NCBI GenBank assembly: GCA_001839685.1
Contig: MLAK01001282.1
Location: forward strand, 62,001-126,000
DNA length: 64,000 nucleotides
Source: Tritrichomonas foetus
Lineage: Eukaryota; Parabasalia; Tritrichomonadida; Tritrichomonadidae
Direction: 5' to 3'
The notes beneath the pieces were generated by a model. The model saw nothing but the letters and a program-made list of their open reading frames with translations, was not told the origin of the DNA and searched no databases. The translations under genes and the position numbers were made by a program. Shown piece after piece: positions 57,429 to 64,000 of this stretch; position 1 is the stretch's first letter, and every line of letters begins with the position of its first letter.

Positions 57429-58034
57429 TTAACAACACTGTGAATTATTATTATTATAAGTAAGTCCACCACCTGCAAGTCTTTGTTTCTCTTCGTCTGT
57501 CAAAGCACCAAGATAGCCTTGATTTCTTCCAATCTCGTCTGATTTAACGATGAACTCAAAAATCTCATCAATTCCCATGCCAGTCAAAGCTGAAGCATGA
57601 AATTTAGCAATTGCAGTTGTATCAAACCGCATGTCTTCAACTTTTTGACTTGTAATGGCTGGATCTTCTGGTAAGTCAGCTTTATTGCAGATTAATAAAA
57701 ATTTACAATTCGTGTTTGAATTTTGAACATTTTCAGCCCACTTTTTTATGCTGTTCAAAGATGAAACAGAATTGTTTGAAAAAACTAGTAAACAAACCTG
57801 CGCACCACGATAATATATTGGTGCAAGACTTTGATATACTTCTTGGCCAGCAGTATCATATATTTCCAAAACTGTTTCAATTCCATTATTATTCATTACA
57901 AATTCTGTGCCCTCACAACCCACAGTCGGCTGAATATTATGAAAGTCGTTTTCATTTTCTGTAAATCGTTTAATAATTGATGTCTTTCCAACTCCACTGT
58001 CGCCAACGAGAACAACTTTTATGCGCTCAGTCAT
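57429..58034 (-). CDS. Rab family small GTPase
   Basis: 201 residues with every G box intact: G1 GDSGVGKT (11-18), G2 threonine T37 (QPTVG), G3 DTAGQE (60-65), G4 NKAD (117-120), G5 'HASAL' and a C-terminal CC (200-201) for double geranylgeranylation. Recruits effectors to a vesicle membrane when GTP-bound. The subfamily is unclear: the switch region differs from classic Rab5, Rab7 or Rab11. The real start is the ATG at 58034; a TTG five codons upstream is not used. It lies head to head with the PDI-like gene, with only 97 bp between the two ATGs. Confidence 0.95.
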   Translation of the reverse strand: MTERIKVVLVGDSGVGKTSIIKRFTENENDFHNIQPTVGCEGTEFVMNNNGIETVLEIYDTAGQEVYQSLAPIYYRGAQVCLLVFSNNSVSSLNSIKKWAENVQNSNTNCKFLLICNKADLPEDPAITSQKVEDMRFDTTAIAKFHASALTGMGIDEIFEFIVKSDEIGRNQGYLGALTDEEKQRLAGGGLTYNNNNSQCC

Positions 58035-58051
58035 CAAAAAATTCTCCAAAC

Positions 58052-58057
58052 AAATGA
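58052..58057 (-). promoter_or_regulatory. Initiator-like element TCATTT in a 97-bp divergent promoter
   Basis: Minus-strand TCATTT 17 bases before the Rab ATG. The whole space between Rab and the PDI-like gene is 97 bp, so both promoters are compressed into it. Confidence 0.5.
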
Positions 58058-58131
58058 CATTTTTTTCTGCAAGCCTTGCCGATCAATCCACGTCAATTTC
58101 TTAAGGTGAAATTTATATTTGGTCGAGCAAA

Positions 58132-59559
58132 ATGATGCTAACTCTCTTTTTGATACTCGAACGAATTAAAGTACCAATTGGTGAAGCAAGCAATTTACCG
58201 GTATTATCTGGAATCAATTTAACTCAATTCATCAGCCGAAGTTCTTATAGTATCGTAATTTTTGCAGATAAATCAGCCAGGTTTGATTTTATTAACTTTG
58301 CGGTCACAAGATTTGGATCGCAAATTTCATTCGCAGTCGCTTCAAAGAAAGAATCCATCTCGCCAAATTGTAGTTTTCCATATTGCATCGTTCCTTACAA
58401 AAACGGCAAAAAAGTTCAAATTCGACCAGCTCCAAAGACCGCAATTGCTTTTGCAAACTGGTGTGAAGAAATTACTCGACCGGCAATATCGACGATAAAC
58501 CATATCGACCAATTACGACGAATATTTCACAGTCCTGGAACTTTTTTACTTGGTGTTGATATGGTTTCGCGTCCCGATTATGTCAAAGATACAGAATTGC
58601 CGTTCTATCGTGTTGATCGAACATTTTTCCAATTTCTGAATATTTCTGTTTCAGCTGGCCTTTATGTTTATCGTTCTGCCGATAGGCAATTAATCCGTGC
58701 AGGCGAAAACTACAAAAAGTTCCTCAAATCACCTTTAATTGATGTGAATTTAGTGAACATTTCATCAAAGCCATATTTTGGCGGCTACTTTGTAGAGAAA
58801 AATGATATAAAAGAAACAAATGAAGAAGTTGCAGTTTTAACCAAACTTGCGAATAAATTCAAAGATATCAATTTTGCATTAATTGAAGGTGACTTTGCTG
58901 ATGAAGTTAGTTTACTTTCTCATCTTCAATACATTAAGCGACCATTTTTTGTTTTATTCAACAGTTCAGAAATCAATCAAAATCGATACTTTTCATATTC
59001 CAAAGATTGCCAAGTTATCGAAAATTTGATAAATTCTGCAATTCATTCACAAAACTCATTTACAAAAATTGTTGGAGAAAAAGACGAAATTAATAATTTG
59101 ATTTATAATGAATTTGAATCAACAATTAAAAATTCACCTGGAGACAAGCTTGTCTTATTTGCGAATGAGAAATTGCATCGCTCCAAGAAATTCTATCTAT
59201 TGGCAGAAAAGGCGGTATCTTTGGTGAATTCAGAAAAACTGAAAATGTATCGTTATGACTTATCATCCAATGAAATTCCTGAGTCACTTCAAATTGAACA
59301 AGATTTACCAATTTTAGTTCTCTATCCTGAAGGCAAAGACGAATTGTACTATGACTCATATGAAACGATTGATGATATTCTTGAATTCGTTTCTTTTGGT
59401 GTAACAAACAAGTTTGAAATGCCTGAATACAACTCCGCCTTGATCTTTAAAGAAATTGATGATAAAATGAATCCACAATTCACGGCATTCAGAAAGAAAC
59501 TTGCAGAAGAAAGAGAAAAACGTGAAAAAGCTGAAAATGTTCATGATGAAAATCTTTAA
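58132..59559 (+). CDS. PDI-like thioredoxin-fold protein without CXXC sites
   Basis: 475 residues: a short hydrophobic N-terminus that could be a signal peptide, then several thioredoxin-fold units. The first ('SYSIVIFADKSARFDFINFA') and the last ('DKLVLFANEKLHRSKKFYLL', 'LPILVLYPEGKDELYYDSYE') are laid out like PDI a and a' domains, but the active-site CGHC is missing in both (the last reads ANEKLHRSKKF). So it cannot be an oxidoreductase; it may be a chaperone or binding scaffold, as with other redox-inactive PDI relatives. The C-terminus is charged and ends HDENL, not KDEL. Two ATGs (58132 and 58135) are possible. Confidence 0.75.
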   Translation: MMLTLFLILERIKVPIGEASNLPVLSGINLTQFISRSSYSIVIFADKSARFDFINFAVTRFGSQISFAVASKKESISPNCSFPYCIVPYKNGKKVQIRPAPKTAIAFANWCEEITRPAISTINHIDQLRRIFHSPGTFLLGVDMVSRPDYVKDTELPFYRVDRTFFQFLNISVSAGLYVYRSADRQLIRAGENYKKFLKSPLIDVNLVNISSKPYFGGYFVEKNDIKETNEEVAVLTKLANKFKDINFALIEGDFADEVSLLSHLQYIKRPFFVLFNSSEINQNRYFSYSKDCQVIENLINSAIHSQNSFTKIVGEKDEINNLIYNEFESTIKNSPGDKLVLFANEKLHRSKKFYLLAEKAVSLVNSEKLKMYRYDLSSNEIPESLQIEQDLPILVLYPEGKDELYYDSYETIDDILEFVSFGVTNKFEMPEYNSALIFKEIDDKMNPQFTAFRKKLAEEREKREKAENVHDENL

Positions 59560-60559
59560 ATATATTTATAACAAATGTTTTCAATATTTTAATAAAAAAA
59601 TTAATATAGATTCATTATTGGGTTTTATTTTTAAGCATACCTTGGTGAATTTGAACTAACATAAAGTAGATTTCTATATTCTTGCCATGTTAATTCCAAT
59701 TCCTATATTAATATAAACACTTGTCTTTCTGCTGAAAGTCTACTTCCTTTGGAGAGATAGTGAGTTTTTTGATTATTTTAATGGAAGTCATTATGTTCAT
59801 CTTCATTAGGCAATGTAATGTAGATCAAATTAAGTGTATTTAAAATTGTGTGGCGATCTTGAATTTAATGAATTCATAGGCACAATTCATGAATCGGAGA
59901 CAATTTATGAACAGCATCTTGATATTCTGTCAAACTTTTGGAAAATGACACAAAGATATTGATCCAAATTTTCTGATTCACCAAATATGCCTCTTATTTC
60001 TTGAATGATTTCATACCTTTTTGATTCCTTTTCACTTTTACATCTTCAACCTTTTGTAGTATTCAGATATGTTTTATGGATCTTTTCAGGCTTAAAATTG
60101 TTAATGGAAGTTGTTTGGAACATTTGCCATCTGTCTTTGATGTTGATATCGGATCAACTTTTGAAAAACTGAGCAATTGTTGCCCATTTGGGTTCATATT
60201 CAATGTATTTTTGCTAAAGAAGCAGATCTTCTTCAGCTGTCCAGAGGTCGTTGGCAACTTTCGGTGAAATATTATGGAAAACTCTACTATTTTCCTGTCT
60301 GTACAAAAAATCTATGTGTCTTTGAATATTGGCTTTGATAAAAAGAAATTATCAAGGAAAAAGAGTATTGTTTCTGTTTTAGGAATGATCATCAAACCAG
60401 TAGTTGGATATCTCACTTTGATTATCTTTGCCAATAAATTATGAAAGAAGAAAATCAAAAATAGTTAAAAATTATTATTGAGGTTTTACAAAATATAACA
60501 AAACATATTATTGTTAGAATTGGAGAATAAACAAAATAAAAAGTGAAGGGGAAAAAATT
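59560..60559. other. intergenic region holding a Myb pseudogene
   Basis: About 1 kb between the convergent PDI-like and coiled-coil genes. Its middle contains the decayed Myb gene (60085-60330, separate entry). The rest shows no gene. Confidence 0.6.
60085..60330 (-). pseudogene. Decayed Myb-type DNA-binding gene
   Basis: On the minus strand, in a single frame, the sequence reads 'SPKVANDLWTAEEDLLL', then a TAG (60214-60216), 'QKYIEYEPKWATIAQFFKS', then a TGA (60154-60156), then 'SDINIKDRWQMF'. This is an R3-type Myb repeat: the three tryptophans (codons at 60241, 60184 and 60127) are spaced exactly 18 residues apart, and 'WTAEED' and 'SDINIKDRW' are classic trichomonad Myb segments. Fragments upstream ('LYRQENSRVF', 'FCTDR') suggest the preceding R2 repeat with frameshifts. 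Two in-frame stops make it non-functional unless read through. Confidence 0.75.
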
Positions 60560-61816
60560 TCATTTTTGAGAAATTCTTGCAAGCTTAAGTTTCAATCTAT
60601 TCATCTGTTCAATAATTTTATGTTCTTCTTCAAATGATCCTGTTCTATGATTTTGAATATTGTTCTTTAAACGATATTGATCTGATAAGAAACAGGTCAT
60701 TTGTCGTGATAATTCTTCTTGTTTTCGAGCTATTTTTGCTTCAAGTTTAGAATTCTCATTAATGAGATTTTCTAAAGATGTATTATTTTTTACAACTGTT
60801 CTTTTATTTCCATTTACTCTCCTTGAACACTGAATCAAAACATCATCAATATCTTCATCATCATTTTCAGGAACTGGCTGTCCGCGAAATGATGGAGCCC
60901 ATCTGTTTATTATAGGAACAAGTTTATTTAATCTACTTTCTATTTCTGTATTCATGTTAAAAATTTCATCTCTCTCTTTTCTGGTATCACTTAATTGTTG
61001 CTGAACATTTTTAAGCTGAACTCTCAAATTATTCTGTTCAGAAGACCAATTTATTTTATTTTGAATTGTTGATAACTTTCCACCAATGTTTTGTAAATCA
61101 TTTTCATATTGCTGACTTCCATTGTCCAAATCTTGCTGCAATTGTGAATTAGTTACACTAAGCATAGAAATCTGTGCTTCTAATGAAGCGATTGATTGTT
61201 GGAGGTCACCTTTATCACCAGCTTTTTCTTCAATAGCATTTTTTCGAGCAGTTAAACCTACTACTGATGTTTCAATATCTTTTCTAAGACGTTCATGATT
61301 GCTGATGTCAATTTCAATTTCTTTCAATTGTGCTTTTATTATAAATGTGTCTTCATTTGCTTTTTTCTGCTGTGATCGTACGTCTTGTAGTTTCTTTTTT
61401 GTGTTTGATTGTTCACACATTAAAAATGCGCCTTGTTGTTGTAAATCTTGAACAGATTCTTCAATTGGTGATGTAGCACTTTGAATTTGATTGATTTGTT
61501 CGGTAAGATCTGAAACAAGATTGCGTTTTTCCCTGAGATAATCTAAATGTTCGCCTGTAAAAACTGACTCATCAACCAATTTTTTGGTTTTCTTTTTGTA
61601 AGGTTCAGCATTGACGGCATTCCGAATTTTTCGAGCTTTTGCTGTTTCCTGTTTGCATTTAGTTATTTCGTAATTGATGTTTGACACTTTGGTTCGAAAA
61701 TTATCTACTTCTTCCTGAAGTGAGTCAATATGCGTCATCAGCTCGTCAAGGTGCCTTTCTTGATGTACGAGTAACTCAGAGGCTCGGCATGATCCAGGAG
61801 AATAAACGATATTCAT
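60560..61816 (-). CDS. Coiled-coil protein, unassigned
   Basis: 418 residues from the ATG at 61816 (a TTG 15 codons upstream was rejected). Almost the whole length is predicted coiled coil, heptads from about residue 15 to 290, a short break with acidic linker ('NDDEDIDDV', near 325), then more coiled coil to the end. No globular domain. Such proteins in trichomonads are often cytoskeletal or basal-body components, but nothing specific is visible. Confidence 0.75.
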   Translation of the reverse strand: MNIVYSPGSCRASELLVHQERHLDELMTHIDSLQEEVDNFRTKVSNINYEITKCKQETAKARKIRNAVNAEPYKKKTKKLVDESVFTGEHLDYLREKRNLVSDLTEQINQIQSATSPIEESVQDLQQQGAFLMCEQSNTKKKLQDVRSQQKKANEDTFIIKAQLKEIEIDISNHERLRKDIETSVVGLTARKNAIEEKAGDKGDLQQSIASLEAQISMLSVTNSQLQQDLDNGSQQYENDLQNIGGKLSTIQNKINWSSEQNNLRVQLKNVQQQLSDTRKERDEIFNMNTEIESRLNKLVPIINRWAPSFRGQPVPENDDEDIDDVLIQCSRRVNGNKRTVVKNNTSLENLINENSKLEAKIARKQEELSRQMTCFLSDQYRLKNNIQNHRTGSFEEEHKIIEQMNRLKLKLARISQK

Positions 61817-61971
61817 ACCGAAAATCTTTCCGGATGTTAAAAATAAACCGACGGCATTCAAAAAATTCTGAAACGCATGAACTTTTTCATTGCTATAAGA
61901 TTCACATAACCTTTCTTACATTTCACTTATCATGTGAATCATCTTATATGAATATAATAATAGTAAGCAAG

Positions 61972-63306
61972 CTAGCTTTCTGTATCATTTTGAAGTAATC
62001 GAATCAAAGATGCAATTGAATCATTATTTTGGAGCGAATCAAGCACTGTGAGTATTTCTGGTTTTTTTATATCAATATTTAATGAATCTGATACTGTAAT
62101 TGCTTTATGTAGAGCTTGACAGAATAATTTTGATTGTTTAACCTGAATACCTTCAAGTAATAAAGAAATAACGCCTTTTTCAAATAAGATTAACAGAGTC
62201 TCGTTATCAGCATAAAGAAAAATTATGGCAACACATTTATAAAGTTCCCAAATTGCACAGAAAACAGAATTTTCAATATATTTAGTTATAATATCATAAG
62301 AAAGTATCAAATTTTCACAATATTCATTCAAAATAAACTTTTTCAACATAAAAGAAGCACAAATTTCATTTTTTTCGGAGTTTTTTGATTCACTGTTAAC
62401 AAAACATTCTTCAAAAAATCCTAAAAAATTAAAACCGATTAATTCATCATATTTAAATCTTGTTAAATCGGCCAAAATCAAAGCAGAGATCGAGAAGTAA
62501 TTGCACTTGTCCTGGCTTGTAATCAACGAAACCAAATTTGTAATTGAAAAAGGCAAATTTATCTTATGTTTCAAATTCAATAAAATATTATGGATTCCAA
62601 ACAATGGATTCGTAAAATTTTCAACCATTTCTTTTTTAATGATAACATAAAACATCCTCATTAACTTAAAACAAGATTCAAATGATTCCTCAGAAAACTC
62701 AAAAATCGAATAATTCAATAAAAGATTCATTAATAATTCTCGCAAATTTTCTTCATTTCGAAAAAGCTTCATTGAATCTTCAATTGTAAAATAAGTTAAA
62801 ACTGAATCTCTTGATGCTTTCGAAACGCTAGCAATATTGGATAATGCAGGTAGTATAATATTAGGATAATAATTCAAATATTGTAAAGAAAATTGAACAA
62901 ATTCTTTTTCGATCAAAACAATTGAAATCGAATTATCAAATTTTGTGAAAATGCAAAGACAACAGAAAAGAAATTCATAAATAGCTGGATCATCGCACAT
63001 TTTATAGACTTCAAGACATATTGTTATAACGTGAAACTTAAAAAATTCTGGCTGCAATTTTACATTTTCCACTAATAATATCATCTGTGTTAAATGTTTC
63101 AAAATAACAAGAATTTTAGTTAAATTTCTTTCAGCAAAAGCATAATTTAATAACAAGCAAAGATGTGATAAAGCATAACCTTTTTTGTTTTGTAATTCTT
63201 CTAGAAAAAATGATTCTTCATCAAAATCTAATTTCGAAAAAATCCGATCCGCAATTTCTTTAGTTGCATATACACGTTCAATATGATGTAAGCATTTATA
63301 GAACAT
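61972..63306 (-). CDS. ARM-like helical repeat protein
   Basis: 444 residues of short helices with the rhythm of armadillo repeats, for example 'NIILPALSNIASVSKASRDS' near residue 155. It lacks the importin-beta-binding domain of importin-alpha and has no other domain. It probably acts as a protein-binding scaffold. ATG at 63306, with a stop codon upstream in frame. Confidence 0.65.
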   Translation of the reverse strand: MFYKCLHHIERVYATKEIADRIFSKLDFDEESFFLEELQNKKGYALSHLCLLLNYAFAERNLTKILVILKHLTQMILLVENVKLQPEFFKFHVITICLEVYKMCDDPAIYEFLFCCLCIFTKFDNSISIVLIEKEFVQFSLQYLNYYPNIILPALSNIASVSKASRDSVLTYFTIEDSMKLFRNEENLRELLMNLLLNYSIFEFSEESFESCFKLMRMFYVIIKKEMVENFTNPLFGIHNILLNLKHKINLPFSITNLVSLITSQDKCNYFSISALILADLTRFKYDELIGFNFLGFFEECFVNSESKNSEKNEICASFMLKKFILNEYCENLILSYDIITKYIENSVFCAIWELYKCVAIIFLYADNETLLILFEKGVISLLLEGIQVKQSKLFCQALHKAITVSDSLNIDIKKPEILTVLDSLQNNDSIASLIRLLQNDTES

Positions 63307-63476
63307 GTATTAAACAAATTCCGATGAATCAAGTAAAAAAATTTTTTTGGAAATCTCAAAAAATAAAACTTTTTCAATACTTTATCTTCGAAAACATATC
63401 AATGCGATGAAATGAAACAAAAAACGCAAAAGAAAAAAAGTATTTCTTGAAACCCTCTTTATATAAATGAAAATAA

Positions 63477-64000
63477 TTATTCGTCCATTCCATTAACAGT
63501 AAAATCAAAAGTATATTCTTCCACCATTTGCATCAATGACACGCAATAAGGATGTGTATGAATAACTTTATTTGGATCGTTCAAATTCATCAAAATAACT
63601 CTTTCTGCAGCACCACTTACTAAGTCAACAATGTCTCCTTGTGGTTTCAAAATTGATGAATCATAATGGAATTCTTGACAATCCATCACTTTGTAAACGA
63701 ATTTTTCAACTTTTGGATAATACTTTTCCATGGCACTTGAATATTTAGCTAGAACTGGCTCTTTGTCTTCTGTCCAACCAAGTTGGTAAAATAGAGAAAG
63801 AAGTGAAGATGATGCAAGCTGTGACAATTTTGACATTTTAACATCTGTTCGATACATTGCTACTGATTCTTCTGTAAATGGTGGAATTAAAAAGCGAAGA
63901 AGCATCAAATTCGGAACAACAAGGAATGGTGACGATTGATTTACGTAAAATCCGGCACATCTTACGAATAAAATCCTTAAAAGACAACGAAGGCTTGTTG
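63477..64000 (-). CDS. RasGAP-like protein, C-terminal part (5' end outside window)
   Basis: The minus-strand frame is open to the right window edge, so only the last 174 or so residues are seen. Upstream of the first ATG (63905) the frame continues as 'SSPFLVVPNLMLLRFLIPPF'; 'LLRFLIPPF' matches the FLRFINPA helix that is the signature of RasGAP domains, and the following 'YRTDVKMSKLSQLASSSLLS' fits the next helix of the fold. The arginine-finger region would be upstream, outside the window. By family it would stimulate GTP hydrolysis on a Ras-like GTPase. Confidence 0.6.
   Translation of the reverse strand, partial: TSLRCLLRILFVRCAGFYVNQSSPFLVVPNLMLLRFLIPPFTEESVAMYRTDVKMSKLSQLASSSLLSLFYQLGWTEDKEPVLAKYSSAMEKYYPKVEKFVYKVMDCQEFHYDSSILKPQGDIVDLVSGAAERVILMNLNDPNKVIHTHPYCVSLMQMVEEYTFDFTVNGMDE

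Noticed and set aside
1..64000. tRNA, rRNA or snRNA genes
   Set aside because: I scanned for B-box-like GGTTCGAANCC and other obvious signatures by eye and saw none; a covariance-model search would be needed to exclude small RNAs.

Overview
The window looks like a contig from a parabasalid protist (a trichomonad), most likely Tritrichomonas or a close relative. The genome is AT-rich and the genes are packed and apparently intronless; I saw no trichomonad-type splice signals (GTAYGT ... ACTAACACACAG). Several genes have an initiator-like TCAYT(A/T) just upstream of the ATG. Families typical of trichomonads are present: a BTB/discoidin-type protein, a DUF3447-ankyrin protein, an initiator-binding-domain-like protein, a mariner element, and a relic of a trichomonad-style Myb gene. 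The genus is inferred from this combination, not proven.

Layout. 1-9.7 kb: 3' part of a TBC Rab-GAP, a PRMT1-type methyltransferase, a BTB/discoidin protein, a small unknown protein, a C2-like Ser/Lys-rich protein, a 24-bp minisatellite and proteasome ATPase Rpt5. 10-20.6 kb: a proline-rich actin-regulator-like protein, a decayed transposase relic, an unknown protein, a karyopherin and a large helical protein. 20.6-32.3 kb: gene-poor, with a small basic protein, a FANCJ/RTEL1-type helicase, a small membrane protein, two decayed genes and a C2-like protein. 32.6-39.4 kb: CCDC47, an IBD-like protein, glucosidase II beta, a small protein and a VPS9-like protein. 39.5-44.6 kb: an accessory island with an intact mariner transposon, an assembly gap of 210 N, arrays of TGGACA-type repeats and a broken ankyrin gene. 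44.8-64 kb: a giant alpha-solenoid protein, AP-1 gamma-adaptin, a short Raptor, coiled-coil proteins, a small C2-like protein, a Rab GTPase, a redox-dead PDI-like protein, a Myb pseudogene, an ARM-like protein and the C-terminal end of a RasGAP-like protein.

Functionally the housekeeping genes lean to membrane traffic and ER work: Rab, TBC RabGAP, VPS9-like GEF, AP-1 gamma, CCDC47, glucosidase II beta and PDI-like. They sit beside nuclear transport and maintenance (karyopherin, possible Nup205-like, helicase), TORC1 (Raptor) and protein turnover (Rpt5). There is no operon structure; neighbouring genes are on either strand in no fixed order.

The most interesting non-gene material is a dispersed 87-89 bp palindromic (MITE-like) repeat with at least three intergenic copies, a 41-bp tandem repeat upstream of the ankyrin gene with inverted-orientation motifs on the far side, and four or five previously hidden gene relics in apparently empty intergenic DNA.
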